The notes: generated by a model from the sequence alone, not told the origin. Positions 42,864 to 52,537 are shown, numbered from the stretch's first letter. The stretch: 64,000 nt of DNA from an uncultured Erysipelotrichaceae bacterium (GCA_937874965.1 CALNCD010000068.1:11358-75357); one strand, 5' to 3'. Numbers and translations are program-made.

Positions 42864-45800
42864 GCGGTTCCTCCTTGATCTGAATATGATTCAGAAGATA
42901 CAAGACATGTTTCAGCCAGTCCGAGTCTTTAGGAATATGAATCCGGATTTTCTGATGCTGGTACTTGACCGTAATATCGCGCGATAAACGATTCAAGAGT
43001 TCAAATAATGCAATTCCATCTACAGTTGAACTGTATGCTTCTGTAAAGGTGATTTCAACAGCATCCTTCCGCTCTTTGAGACTATCCACCTGTTTTGTTT
43101 CCAGAGCAAGTTCCAGACGTTTCTTCTCGAGAAGCAGATTAACTTCATTGGGAAGCTCTCCATAGATATCTGAAATGCTTTCATAGAAGCGTTCCAGTTC
43201 TTTGAAGGAATGAATGCTTTCAATGCTCTGGTAGAGTTCAATCTTATCCTTGTCCCGATCGGTGAACTGCTGCGGAATATAGCCGTCAATCGGCAGATTC
43301 AAGGATTGCTTGACACCCGCTTCTTTTTTCACGATACCTTGTTTTTCCTGAATGACCTCTTGAAGAAGCTCAATGTACATATCAATCCCGACCGTATCAA
43401 TAAAGCCGGATTGATTTCCTCCAAGCAGCTCGCCCGCCCCGCGTATCGTCAGATCACGCATCGCAATCTTATAGCCTGAACCAAGCTGAGTAAACTCCTT
43501 GATAGCTTCAAGCCGCTTCGTTGCCACTTCAGAAAGCTGTTTCTTTTCAGGGACAAGCAAGTAGGTATAGGCTAAGCGATCACTTCGTCCGACACGCCCT
43601 TTAATCTGGTAGAGCTGAGACAACCCAAAGTTCTGTGCATTCTCAATGATCATTGTGTTGGCATTAGGGATGTCAATGCCTGTTTCGATAATGGTCGTAC
43701 AAATCAGGACATTGATTTCATTATGGTGGAATTCCTGCATCGTTGCTTCAATTTCATCCCGGTCCATTTGCCCATGAATAATTGCGACTCTGGCCCCGTT
43801 TATCTTACGTTGAACCTGAAAAGCTACCGAACTGATGCGCTCTATGTTATTAAACAAGTAGAAGACTTGTCCGTTCCGGTTCAATTCCTTCGTGATAATG
43901 TCTTCGATTAATTGCTGGTTTCTCTCCACAACATAAGTCATAACCGGCAAACGGTTTGAGGGCGGAGTATTCAGCTGCGAGAGCGATCGCAGTCCGATAA
44001 GTGACATCTGCAAGGTTCTAGGTATTGGCGTCGCACTGAGGGAAAGAACATCAATATTGACTTTAAGCGCCTTGATTCGTTCTTTATGTTCAACCCCGAA
44101 ACGTTGTTCTTCGTCAATAATCAGAAGGCCGAGATCTTTAAACTTCAGATCACGGGAAAGAACCCGGTGAGTCCCTATCACGATATCCACTGTTCCAGCC
44201 TTAACCGCTGCGATTATTTCTTTCTGACGCGCTGGCGCAACGAAACGGTTCAGCACCTCAATCCGTACAGGAAAATTCTTAAAGCGCTCTGTAAACGTCT
44301 GAAAATGCTGTGACGACAGGATTGTGGTCGGACAGAGATAAACAACCTGTTTCTTATCATAGACAGCTTTAAATGCCGCCCGGATAGCAACCTCCGTCTT
44401 TCCAAAGCCGACATCCCCGCACAGCAGACGGTCCATCGGCTGAGAACTTTCCATATCCCGTTTGACCTCTGCAATGGCCAATGCCTGATCCGCTGTTAAC
44501 TCATAGTCAAATTCCTCATCAAAGGCCTGGTGAAGTTCGCCATCCGGACTGAATGCGAAACCCTTGGATCGTTTCCTCAACGCATAGACTTCAATCAGCT
44601 TATCCGCAATATCTGAAACACTTGCCTTGATCCTATCCTTGGTCTTTGTCCATTCGTTGCTTCCCAGTTTGCTGAGACGGATGGCTACAGCTTCACGGGA
44701 CACATATTTCCGAACCAGTGTGAACTGTTCCAACGGAACCAGAAGAACATCTTCATTTCGATAGGCAATATGAAGAAAGTCCTTATGAATGCCTTCAATT
44801 TCCTTCGTCACAATCCCCAGATACTTCCCGATCCCGTACTGCTGATGAACCACATAATCCCCGACTTCCAGATCAGAGAGCGCACTCAAGGTCTCTGCTT
44901 CTTTGAATTTATTGGTATACCGGGTCCGTTTATGGACATAACCGAAAATTTCCTGGGAAGAATAGACACTGATGCCTTCATTATCCAAGCGAAAACCCTT
45001 GGTTCTTCCTTTGTGTTCAAGATAAATTCCCCGCTCCTTTGGAAAATCAATCAGTATCTGAAAGGGAATATTCTGCTTAATCAGCTGGTCACTGAGGGTT
45101 TTCATATCCTGAGTATTGACACTGATGATTACTCTTCCTTGCAACCCTTGCTTTTCCGCTTCATTGCAGAAAGCACTGAGATCCTGCTTATAGACAGGTA
45201 ATTCATGCCAGGCCAAGTTCCATTCATCATCCGCCTGAAATTTATGGAACATTACAGTCTCGATAGACTTGAAATCCGATGCATGATGAAAAAGCGTAAA
45301 GCTGGGTACAAAGCGATGGTCCTGAACCCGTTCCTGGATCAAAGCAATCGTATCTTCTTCCTGATGTTTGGCCATTGCTTTGACATCATCCTGATTAGAG
45401 TAAATCAACAAGGGATTATCAAAGTAATCGCAAATACTCCAGGTTTCATCCAAGAATGAAAAATAGGGATAAAGACTGGCATCATAAAGAGATGACCTCA
45501 GGTTTTCAATATCCTGGGTCATGAGATCATGAAGGATATCATACGCTGCTTTATCCAGTTTTTCCCGACGCTGAAGAAGGTGTTGATTTACCTTTTTTTC
45601 TATTGTTTCAAGTTGTTCTGAGGCGAGCAGCATATCACTTACCGGAACAATCAATGCTTGTTCACTCTGATATACTGTCCGCTGTGTCGAAAGATCAAAG
45701 TAACGCAGCCCTTCAATGACCGTGTCAAAGAATTCAATGCGTAAGGGAAGATCTTCCTGGACAGAAAAGACGTCAATGACACCCCCTCGGCTTGCGAATG

Positions 45801-46299
45801 TCATGGGTTGATCGACACGGTCTACTCGTTGATACCCGCTCTTCAGTAATTGCTGGACCACATTCTTCATAGTGATTTCATCATTCAGAGATAAACGAAG
45901 TTCATGATCCAGATACTGCTGCTTGCTTGAAATCTTCCGGTTTAACCCAGCGACTGTAGTAATACAGATAGTCACTTCTGTATGGACCGCATGATATAAC
46001 GCATTCGCTTTGTTCTCTTTGACCAAAACAGAAGGTGCGATGGCTTCAACCCGCAATGATTCTTCCTGGAGATATAGAATCATCGGGACACTCTCATCCA
46101 GTTCCTGAATGCAATCGAACAACGCACGGGCTTGCTGTTCATTGGATTTCACAACAATAAGCGGCTGCTTGCTTTGGCGCGAAGCACCCATCAGTAACAA
46201 TGCTTCCTGAATCAGGGTAAGATGAGCAAAACGATCCTCATGGCTGAGGAGAGACTGAATTCCTGGATGATCTTTAATTGTTTGATAAAGCCAATTCAT
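42853..46299 (-). CDS. mfd: Transcription-repair coupling factor Mfd
   Basis: A 1148-aa translocase that removes stalled RNA polymerase and recruits UvrA. The N-terminal UvrB-homology module, a CarD-like RNA polymerase interaction domain (GDYVVHQQYGIGKYLGI, about 490-510), a RecG-like helicase core with LCGDVGFGKTEVA (Walker A), DEEQRFGV (Walker B) and QIKGRVGRSD (motif VI), and the C-terminal TRCF domain are all in order. Overlaps pth by 4 nt and rqcP by 11 nt. Standard length; nothing is missing. Confidence 0.97.
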   Translation of the reverse strand: MNWLYQTIKDHPGIQSLLSHEDRFAHLTLIQEALLLMGASRQSKQPLIVVKSNEQQARALFDCIQELDESVPMILYLQEESLRVEAIAPSVLVKENKANALYHAVHTEVTICITTVAGLNRKISSKQQYLDHELRLSLNDEITMKNVVQQLLKSGYQRVDRVDQPMTFASRGGVIDVFSVQEDLPLRIEFFDTVIEGLRYFDLSTQRTVYQSEQALIVPVSDMLLASEQLETIEKKVNQHLLQRREKLDKAAYDILHDLMTQDIENLRSSLYDASLYPYFSFLDETWSICDYFDNPLLIYSNQDDVKAMAKHQEEDTIALIQERVQDHRFVPSFTLFHHASDFKSIETVMFHKFQADDEWNLAWHELPVYKQDLSAFCNEAEKQGLQGRVIISVNTQDMKTLSDQLIKQNIPFQILIDFPKERGIYLEHKGRTKGFRLDNEGISVYSSQEIFGYVHKRTRYTNKFKEAETLSALSDLEVGDYVVHQQYGIGKYLGIVTKEIEGIHKDFLHIAYRNEDVLLVPLEQFTLVRKYVSREAVAIRLSKLGSNEWTKTKDRIKASVSDIADKLIEVYALRKRSKGFAFSPDGELHQAFDEEFDYELTADQALAIAEVKRDMESSQPMDRLLCGDVGFGKTEVAIRAAFKAVYDKKQVVYLCPTTILSSQHFQTFTERFKNFPVRIEVLNRFVAPARQKEIIAAVKAGTVDIVIGTHRVLSRDLKFKDLGLLIIDEEQRFGVEHKERIKALKVNIDVLSLSATPIPRTLQMSLIGLRSLSQLNTPPSNRLPVMTYVVERNQQLIEDIITKELNRNGQVFYLFNNIERISSVAFQVQRKINGARVAIIHGQMDRDEIEATMQEFHHNEINVLICTTIIETGIDIPNANTMIIENAQNFGLSQLYQIKGRVGRSDRLAYTYLLVPEKKQLSEVATKRLEAIKEFTQLGSGYKIAMRDLTIRGAGELLGGNQSGFIDTVGIDMYIELLQEVIQEKQGIVKKEAGVKQSLNLPIDGYIPQQFTDRDKDKIELYQSIESIHSFKELERFYESISDIYGELPNEVNLLLEKKRLELALETKQVDSLKERKDAVEITFTEAYSSTVDGIALFELLNRLSRDITVKYQHQKIRIHIPKDSDWLKHVLYLLNHIQIKEEPHEN

Positions 46300-46868
46300 T
46301 CTTTAGACCCATGTGTATTGAACTGATTCATCAAGACACTGACAGGGGCGTGAATAAATTGAATTGCCGCAGCACTGGCACGATCAAGCGCATCCAGAAA
46401 CTCTGCTTGATCGGAAGCGCTTATTTTACCAAGAACATAGTCCTTCGTATCGATCTGCTTATCCTTTCCGATGCCGATTCGGATTCGAGCAAACGCGTTG
46501 GACTGAAGATTCTGGATAATGCTTCTCAGTCCCCGTTGCCCTCCATCACTCCCGCTTCCGCGAATGCGGATCCTCCCGATAGGCAGATCCAGATCATCTG
46601 AGAGAACAATGAGATCTTCCATTCCTGCTTTGTAGTAGTCCATTACTTCGCGAACAGCTTCTCCGGATAGATTCATGAATGTCTGGGGTTTAACGACGAT
46701 GACATTCTCTCCATTGACCTTGACTGAACCAACAAGGGCTTTAAATTTTTTCTGAACGATGGCACACTGCAGTTTATCAGCGACACGATCAACCGCAAGA
46801 AAACCAGCATTATGCCTGGTCTTTTCATATTCTTTACCTGGGTTTCCCAATCCAACGATTATTTTCAT
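46296..46868 (-). CDS. pth: Peptidyl-tRNA hydrolase
   Basis: Releases peptides from dropped-off peptidyl-tRNA. The 190-aa protein opens MKIIVGLGNPGKEY and has the catalytic His in TRHNAGF, then KPQTFMNLSGEA, all family landmarks. ATG at 46868 is chosen because the family starts at that Met; a 21-codon longer frame upstream runs into the jag terminator. Upstream of mfd with a 4-nt overlap, as in Bacillus. Confidence 0.96.
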   Translation of the reverse strand: MKIIVGLGNPGKEYEKTRHNAGFLAVDRVADKLQCAIVQKKFKALVGSVKVNGENVIVVKPQTFMNLSGEAVREVMDYYKAGMEDLIVLSDDLDLPIGRIRIRGSGSDGGQRGLRSIIQNLQSNAFARIRIGIGKDKQIDTKDYVLGKISASDQAEFLDALDRASAAAIQFIHAPVSVLMNQFNTHGSKE

Positions 46869-46918
46869 CCAATCACCACTTTCATTATAACGATACTCGT
46901 ACTCTGCTTCAAGCAGAC

Positions 46919-46938
46919 AAAAAAGGAGCAATGCTCCT
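46919..46938 (-). terminator. Terminator after jag
   Basis: A 6-bp stem AGGAGC/GCTCCT with a 3-nt loop and a U-run on the minus strand. It lies between the jag stop codon and pth, separating the rpmH-rnpA-yidC-jag transcript from pth-mfd. Confidence 0.82.
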
Positions 46939-46939
46939 C

Positions 46940-47554
46940 CTAGTCCTTTGATTCATCATAATAAACTTTAAGATGCCGATTATTGCCAGAACCTTCACTC
47001 TCCGTCCGGATATGATCCATGGAAGAAAGTTCCTGATGAATTATCTTACGCTCATCATTGGGCATTGGATCAAGCGTCGCCGTCACCTTTGTCCGTTGAA
47101 CACTCTTGCCGATCCGGGCTGCCATCGCTTTCAGTTTCTGATAACGATCACTCTTATAGTTGTTGATATCAATCAGAACATAATAACGATGCTTGAAATA
47201 TGAACTGACTGCACTTTTCGTCAACTGATTCAACGCTTGAAGTGTCTTGCCATTCTTTCCTATGATAATAGCATTGTTATCAGCATTCAGGAACACTTTA
47301 AAGGAACTGTTTTCTCTTGAACTCTCAATCTCGACATCAAGATCCAAACCATCAAAGAAATTTTTCAGATACGATTCAATGAACTGCTGAACATCCTTGA
47401 GAGCATAGACTTCTGCGCTGACCTGTGCTCCGAATCCGAGAATCCCTTTCTTTTCTTCAATCACATAATAGATGAGTTCATCGACAGGAACATCTTTTTG
47501 CTTCGAAACTGCCGTTAACACATCATTTAACGTTTTTCCAGTATACTTTTCCAT
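46940..47554 (-). CDS. jag: RNA-binding protein Jag (KhpB/EloR)
   Basis: A 204-aa RNA-binding protein with three domains: Jag_N (MEKYTGKTLNDVL to GFGAQ), a type II KH domain with its loop as GKNG (IIIGKNGKTLQAL), and R3H with MPNDERKIIH. In streptococci KhpB works with KhpA to control cell elongation. It follows yidC as in most Firmicutes. Downstream one would expect mnmE-mnmG-rsmG, but pth follows instead. Confidence 0.95.
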   Translation of the reverse strand: MEKYTGKTLNDVLTAVSKQKDVPVDELIYYVIEEKKGILGFGAQVSAEVYALKDVQQFIESYLKNFFDGLDLDVEIESSRENSSFKVFLNADNNAIIIGKNGKTLQALNQLTKSAVSSYFKHRYYVLIDINNYKSDRYQKLKAMAARIGKSVQRTKVTATLDPMPNDERKIIHQELSSMDHIRTESEGSGNNRHLKVYYDESKD

Positions 47555-47581
47555 GACTATTCCTCCTTTGCTCCCTTGGGC

Positions 47582-48481
47582 TTAAGCGATTTTTTTCTGA
47601 TCCTGCCGCTCCAAGATAACTTTCTGAACTACCCAGGTCTGGACAATCTGCAGAAGTGAATTCATCATCCAGTACAACGTCATACTGATCGGCCATGTAT
47701 ATGCAAACCATGAAATCATCGCAATCATGACATAGGTCATCGTATTCATGGAATTGCCTGCTTTGACCTCTTTTTCATAGACTTTCTTTTTCTTCTTGCT
47801 GTTGGCTATCCATGTCGGCAGTTTCATAGACACAAACTGAGCGACAACCATCAAGAGGAACAGTACGATAAATCCAATATTCATGGCCTTTAAACCATCA
47901 CTTGGCGTCAACATTGTCGAAGCTCCAAAAATAGTTCCATGATAAATTGCGGAAGAGCGTTGCACCGCCTGGTACATTGCAATCAGAATCGGCAGCTGCA
48001 AGAACATAACACCCATTGATCCCATTGGACTGATGCCGTTTTCTTTGTAAATCTTATTGACTTCCATATTCATCTTATTCATTGCCTGAGGATCTTTGCT
48101 ATCCTTATATTTAGCTTGAATCTTCTGAACTTGCGGTTGAATTTCCTGCATCTTCTGTGATGAAATCGTTGATTTATAGGTCAATGCGAAAACAAGGATC
48201 TTAATCAAAATTGTCGTCAGAATCAATGCAAGCACAGGTCCGGTATGGAAAACCTCTGAAAGGTAGTTAATAACCTGCGCAATCGGCCAGGTCAATATAC
48301 CATTGAAGAGTCGTGATAACCAGTTCCCTTCACTTACCATTGAGGACCAGCTCGTGGTCAATTTTATTAAATCAGCATCAAGAACAGTGTTAACACCATC
48401 AACTTTGGTAATATAGTTCTTACATCCAACAAGGACAAATGCAAGAATGAGCAGTAAGACTATTTTTTTGTACTTTTTCAT
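47582..48481 (-). CDS. yidC: Membrane protein insertase YidC
   Basis: A 299-aa Oxa1-family insertase. A lipoprotein signal (LAFVLVGC, lipobox Cys at about 20) is followed by five membrane helices; the helix-loop ITTILIKILVFALTYKS carries the conserved Arg/Lys region of the hydrophilic groove, and the cytoplasmic loop has KIQAKYKDSKDPQAM. ATG at 48481 has AAGGAG upstream. It follows rnpA by 24 nt in the classic order rpmH-rnpA-yidC-jag. Confidence 0.96.
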   Translation of the reverse strand: MKKYKKIVLLLILAFVLVGCKNYITKVDGVNTVLDADLIKLTTSWSSMVSEGNWLSRLFNGILTWPIAQVINYLSEVFHTGPVLALILTTILIKILVFALTYKSTISSQKMQEIQPQVQKIQAKYKDSKDPQAMNKMNMEVNKIYKENGISPMGSMGVMFLQLPILIAMYQAVQRSSAIYHGTIFGASTMLTPSDGLKAMNIGFIVLFLLMVVAQFVSMKLPTWIANSKKKKKVYEKEVKAGNSMNTMTYVMIAMISWFAYTWPISMTLYWMMNSLLQIVQTWVVQKVILERQDQKKIA

Positions 48482-48505
48482 GGCTGTCTCCTTATACAAG
48501 TCAAT

Positions 48506-48832
48506 CTATATTCTAACTTTTTTTAGTAATGTTTCCAAGTCTTTTTTGTTTACTTCAAACGAGTCTTGCAAATATCGCTTCCGAACAATGATAATTGCAT
48601 CAAAATCACCATGGATATTGAAGCAATCCTGCAGTTGCATCCGCAGCTGCCGTTTCACTTTATTCCGTACAACCGCATTGCCAATCTTTTTGGAAACAGA
48701 TAAACCAATTCGCGCTGATTTTTCCTTCTTCGGGACAACGTACAAAACGAAGGTTGAGGATGCGTAGAAGCGCTTACGCTTAATAATCGCCTGAAATTCT
48801 TCATTCTTGCGGATCCGGTACTTTTTTTTCAT
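48506..48832 (-). CDS. rnpA: Ribonuclease P protein component
   Basis: The 108-aa basic protein that helps RNase P RNA bind precursor tRNA. The RNR signature is VVRNKVKRQLR and the opening KYRIRKNEEFQAI is typical. It follows rpmH after a short gap that holds a terminator-like hairpin, and precedes yidC. Confidence 0.95.
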   Translation of the reverse strand: MKKKYRIRKNEEFQAIIKRKRFYASSTFVLYVVPKKEKSARIGLSVSKKIGNAVVRNKVKRQLRMQLQDCFNIHGDFDAIIIVRKRYLQDSFEVNKKDLETLLKKVRI

Positions 48833-48849
48833 GATACTCCCAGTTGAAT

Positions 48850-48871
48850 AAAAAAGTCACCCTTAGGCGAC
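48850..48871 (-). terminator. Terminator-like hairpin between rpmH and rnpA
   Basis: On the minus strand a 6-pair stem (GTCGCC/GGTGAC, one G-U) is followed by six U residues, ending 18 nt before the rnpA ATG. It could lower rnpA expression relative to rpmH, as L34 is needed in far larger amounts. Confidence 0.6.
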
Positions 48872-48875
48872 TCTA

Positions 48876-49010
48876 TTAAGCAGATAACACTTTTCTACCC
48901 TTTGCTCTACGGCGTGCCAGGACTTTACGACCTCCGACCGTCTTCATACGAGCTCTAAAACCATGGACCTTTTGGTGTTTCCTTTTGCTCGGTTGATAAG
49001 TTCTTTTCAT
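48876..49010 (-). CDS. rpmH: 50S ribosomal protein L34
   Basis: A 44-aa basic protein matching L34 throughout: [20 protein letters not shown] at the start, then the RMKT and RRRAKGRK segments. GGAGGTGG precedes ATG. A strong promoter lies 48 nt upstream. Being the first gene left of the origin on the minus strand is the standard bacterial place for rpmH. Confidence 0.98.
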   Translation of the reverse strand: MKRTYQPSKRKHQKVHGFRARMKTVGGRKVLARRRAKGRKVLSA

Positions 49011-49057
49011 AGAACCACCTCCAGTTCTTTATACAATATATGAGCAATTGCTTTTTG

Positions 49058-49086
49058 ATTATACAAAATTGACTTCCATAAGTCAA
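49058..49086 (-). promoter_or_regulatory. Promoter of rpmH
   Basis: On the minus strand TTGACT, 17-nt spacer, TATAAT. It is the strongest-looking promoter in the window, fitting a ribosomal protein gene. Confidence 0.88.
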
Positions 49087-49195
49087 GATTCTCACCGGAA
49101 TTCATCCACTTAATTTTACACAGATATCACTCGATTCTGAATGAATAGAACTAGAAATTGAATCAAATCATAAATAAGGGATAAATGACCAGGAG

Positions 49196-49627
49196 TTTTC
49201 CACTTTTTTCTACATTTTAATTTATTCTACGGAAGCTGTGGACAAACAAATTTGTAATTTCATTCAATCTTTCTGTTGATAACATGATATAATCACAGCA
49301 CCAGCCTTTCTTTTTTCCACAATTGTGGAAAACGTGGAAAATGTAAAATATCCGCTTAAACAGTGCGGATATTGATGTGGAATACGTGGGGAATCATCAA
49401 AAAATAAAATGACTTTTCCCAATCGTCAACAGTGTTGTGGAAAACTTCTGGATTTTGCGTTATTTTTCAACAATCAGAAAGATGTGGAAATTGTGGAAAA
49501 CTCATTATCAATCAGTAAAATAAGGCAAATTACTCATTTTACATGTGGACAACTTTTTTACATTCATTTACATCTGGAATTCACAGGCAAGGTTGAGTAA
49601 TATTAATACGTAAAGAGGGTGAAGTTT
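49196..49627 (+). other. oriC, upstream DnaA-box cluster (rpmH-dnaA intergenic region)
   Basis: At least eight DnaA-box-like 9-mers: TGTGGACAA (49237, 49544), TGTTGATAA (49274), TTTTCCACA (49313), TGTGGAAAA (49324, 49436, 49492), CGTGGAAAA (49333), TGTGGAATA (49376) and TGTGGAAAT (49483). The boxes at 49313 and 49324 form one perfect 20-bp palindrome. The common form here is TGTGGAAAA rather than the classical TGTGGATAA. An extended -10 box, TGATATAAT at 49285-49293, is a candidate dnaA promoter. The rest of the 617-nt gap is AT-rich and holds no gene. Gene strand bias flips here. Confidence 0.88.
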
Positions 49628-50983
49628 ATGGAAGTTTTAAGTGTCTATTATAATGATATTTGGACAAAAACAAAAAATGTAATTAAAAACAGTCAGCATT
49701 TCGAAGGGCAGATTTATACCACCTATTTTGAAGATTCGTCTTTGGCTGTATTAAGTGAGGAGAAAGCAGTAATTGTCGTTCCAACTTATTTTCAAAAACT
49801 TATTTTGAATCAGGAAATCAATGTAATCAGTGAATCCCTGAAGCAAATTGTTGAACGTGAGGTCACCTGTGAAGTCATGCTTGAATCGGAGTTTTCAACC
49901 CAGTCTATTTTAGGTTCGCCACGAATTCTCAATGAATCCTCTTTTTCAGATGGTATCAACATTGACCAGACTTTCGATAATTTTATTGTTGGTCCAAGCA
50001 ATAAGGAGTCACATGCTGCTTCTTTAGCATGCGCTTATAATCCAGGGAAATTCTATAATCCTTTGTTTATCTATGGGAACTCAGGCCTAGGGAAAACCCA
50101 TTTATTAAACGCAATCGGCAATTATGTCAAAAAGAAAAACAGCAATGCCAGGGTCTATTACACCTCAAGTTCCGATTTTGTGAATAAAGTCGTCTATTCC
50201 ATTCGGGATAATTCAATTGATACCTTCAAGGAGCAAATGAATCAGCTGGATGTCCTCTTGATGGATGATATTCAATTTTTGGCTGGCAAGGAAAAGTCCC
50301 ATGAAGTGTTTTTCCATATTTTCAATGAACTGGTGAATAATCATAAGCAGATTATTATTACCAGTGACCGTCATCCTACAGAAATTAAGGGATTGGAAAA
50401 TCGGTTGATCAGTCGTTTTTCTTCTGGATTGTCAGTTGGTATTGATTCGCCTGAATTTGAAACCGCCGTTGCTATCTTGAAAATGAAAATTCAGAATCAG
50501 AGTGTTGACAGTTCAATGTTCAGCGAAGATGTCATCAATTATATTGCTTTGAATTTTTCACAGGATGTGAGGGTTCTTGAAGGTGCTTTAAACCGGTTGA
50601 TTTTCTATAACATCGAATTTTCAAATCATAACGAAATTGATCTGGCTACCGCCATTCAAGCATTCAAAGGCCAATCGACTTCTTCTGAACTCAAAGAAGT
50701 AAGCATATCACGGATCAAGAAAGTCGTTGCCGACTATTATGGCCTGACAAAGCAGCAGCTGACCTCAAAAAACCGTACTAAAGCGATCACGACTGCTCGC
50801 CATATCGCCATTTATCTTTGCCGGAAGCATCTTGATTTGCCGTTTATAAAAATCGGCCAGGAATTTGGGAAACGCGATCATTCAACCATTATGAGCTCTT
50901 GTGAAAAAGTAGAAAAAGCATTGTACAGTGATCCATTATATCAGCAAGCCATCACGGAAATCGAAGACCACTTGCTTGGCTAA
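49628..50983 (+). CDS. dnaA: Chromosomal replication initiator DnaA
   Basis: A 451-aa initiator with all four domains: N-terminal interaction domain (about 1-80), a linker, the AAA+ ATPase with GNSGLGKTHLL and LLMDDIQFLAGKE, and the C-terminal HTH that reads DnaA boxes, with the DnaA signature FGKRDHSTIMSSCEKV. ATG at 49628 follows GAGGGTGAAG; a GTG three codons earlier overlaps that site. It is flanked by both parts of oriC and followed by dnaN. Confidence 0.98.
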   Translation: MEVLSVYYNDIWTKTKNVIKNSQHFEGQIYTTYFEDSSLAVLSEEKAVIVVPTYFQKLILNQEINVISESLKQIVEREVTCEVMLESEFSTQSILGSPRILNESSFSDGINIDQTFDNFIVGPSNKESHAASLACAYNPGKFYNPLFIYGNSGLGKTHLLNAIGNYVKKKNSNARVYYTSSSDFVNKVVYSIRDNSIDTFKEQMNQLDVLLMDDIQFLAGKEKSHEVFFHIFNELVNNHKQIIITSDRHPTEIKGLENRLISRFSSGLSVGIDSPEFETAVAILKMKIQNQSVDSSMFSEDVINYIALNFSQDVRVLEGALNRLIFYNIEFSNHNEIDLATAIQAFKGQSTSSELKEVSISRIKKVVADYYGLTKQQLTSKNRTKAITTARHIAIYLCRKHLDLPFIKIGQEFGKRDHSTIMSSCEKVEKALYSDPLYQQAITEIEDHLLG

Positions 50984-51013
50984 TTTCCACTTTCTCTTAC
51001 ACCGAATTTATGG

Positions 51014-51105
51014 TATAATTAACGAGGATTTATTAAGGTTTTTGAACTTTTCCACAGTTTCAACAGCCCTAATAATAATAGATACTTAAATAAACTATTT
51101 ATTTC
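51014..51105 (+). other. oriC, unwinding region (dnaA-dnaN intergenic)
   Basis: TTTTCCACA (51048-51056), a DnaA box, is followed 12 nt later by four NTA triplets, CTA-ATA-ATA-ATA (51069-51080), and then an AT-only-like stretch to 51105. This is the order of the Bacillus basal unwinding element: DnaA box, DnaA-trio, then the first melted DNA. A TATAAT at 51014-51019 is a candidate dnaN promoter. dnaN starts 11 nt after the AT stretch behind AGGAGG. Confidence 0.75.
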
Positions 51106-51115
51106 AGGAGGACCT

Positions 51116-52237
51116 ATGAATTTCAAAATCTCAAAAAGACCGTTCTATACTGCTCTTACTTCTGTTTCACATGCGATTTCCGCAAATTCTCCCATTCCTT
51201 CTCTTTCTGGAATTAAGATTGAAGCATTGGAAGATCATCTTGTCTTAACAGCAAGTGATTCAAACATTTCAATTCAACGTGAGGTATATGCTTCTGAAGA
51301 TTGTGAGCTTATTATTTTTGAACCTGGTGCTGTGGTTATCGATAGCCGTTATATCCTTGAAATAGTCCGTAAGATTGACAGTGATCAATTACAGCTGGAA
51401 TTGGTTGATGGTGCTTTGACTCGGATCAGCGGTCATCTTGCAGAGTTCAATATTAACGGAATATCCGCATCACTTTATCCGGACATCGATTTTTCAAAGC
51501 AAGCCATTGAATTTTCAGTTCAGGCAAAAGATCTGGTGAAAGTTATTGCACAGACAGTATTTGCAGCTTCCGATAAAGAAACACGGCCAGTTTTAACCGG
51601 TGTGAATTTCCGATTAGTCGGCAATGAATTCACCGCTGTCGCAACGGATAGCTATCGATTAGCGAAAAGTGTTGTCTCTCTTGATAATAATGACACGAAT
51701 TTCAGCGTAACTTTACCGGCTAAGAGCTTAAACGAAGTTGTTAAGACATTAGAAGATGAAGACGAAGTAATTATGAGTGTTTCTGATAAAAAGGTTCAAT
51801 TCTTCTTGAATAACACATTAATCCAAACCCGTTTGATTGATGGTCTTTATCCGGAGACAGATCGCTTGATTCCGAATGAGTATGCCTATGAATTTGAGAT
51901 TGATGCGCAGGATTTATTGAATGCTATTGATCGTGCTTCGTTTATTAAAAGTGACGGAATTTCTGTCGTGCGTTTGGAAGCAAGCAGCGATGAAGTTGTC
52001 ATTTCGAGCAAATCCCAGGAAGTGGGTTCTTCATTTGAAAAGATTGTTCCGCAATCCTATAAGGGCGGGGATCTTTCAATCTCATTTAGCGGTAAATATG
52101 TTTATGAAGCCATTCGTGCTTTGAATTCTTCCAAGGTTCTTATTAAGTTCAGCGGACCTATGAAGCCATTCGTTATTCTTAATCCTGGTGATGATTCTGT
52201 ACTGCAGCTGGTTCTTCCCGTCAGAACCTATAATTAG
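51116..52237 (+). CDS. dnaN: DNA polymerase III sliding clamp (beta)
   Basis: The 373-aa ring-forming clamp. Three repeated clamp domains of about 120 residues each are seen, with family landmarks such as TGVNFRLVGNEFTAVATDSYRLA and the C-terminal LPVRTYN. AGGAGGACC precedes ATG. It follows dnaA in the standard order and is set in the shared origin region. Confidence 0.98.
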   Translation: MNFKISKRPFYTALTSVSHAISANSPIPSLSGIKIEALEDHLVLTASDSNISIQREVYASEDCELIIFEPGAVVIDSRYILEIVRKIDSDQLQLELVDGALTRISGHLAEFNINGISASLYPDIDFSKQAIEFSVQAKDLVKVIAQTVFAASDKETRPVLTGVNFRLVGNEFTAVATDSYRLAKSVVSLDNNDTNFSVTLPAKSLNEVVKTLEDEDEVIMSVSDKKVQFFLNNTLIQTRLIDGLYPETDRLIPNEYAYEFEIDAQDLLNAIDRASFIKSDGISVVRLEASSDEVVISSKSQEVGSSFEKIVPQSYKGGDLSISFSGKYVYEAIRALNSSKVLIKFSGPMKPFVILNPGDDSVLQLVLPVRTYN

Positions 52238-52336
52238 CTGCTTATTCTTGTATAAAGGCATGTGAAAACATGCTTTTTTTATGGATTTATGGTATAATGA
52301 ACGGGTGGGTAAATTATATATAGAAAGGATTTGAGT

Positions 52337-52533
52337 GTGAAAATTGAGTCAGAGTACATAACACTTGGACAATTGTTGAAAGCTGAAAATTTCGTTTCTT
52401 CCGGAGGCGAAGTGAAACATCGTATTGTGGAAATGCTCATAACCGTCAATGGTGAGCACGATAATCGTCGGGGACGGAAAATTTATCCTGGAGATCGTGT
52501 TGTGATTGATGGTGCTGAAATTCTGATTGAATC

Positions 52534-52537
<4 letters not shown>
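52337..52537 (+). CDS. yaaA: S4-domain protein YaaA
   Basis: A 66-aa RNA-binding-type S4 protein found between dnaN and recF in most Firmicutes; its role is unclear, possibly linked to ribosomes. YITLGQLLKAENFVSSGGEVK and VNGE are the S4 signature. GTG at 52337 is preferred because AAAGGA lies 8 nt upstream; a TTG two codons earlier overlaps it. ATGA overlap with recF. Confidence 0.93.

Noticed and set aside
46869..46931. 21-codon N-terminal extension of pth
   Set aside because: It runs through the jag terminator and lacks homology; the family start MKIIVGLGNPG is at 46868.
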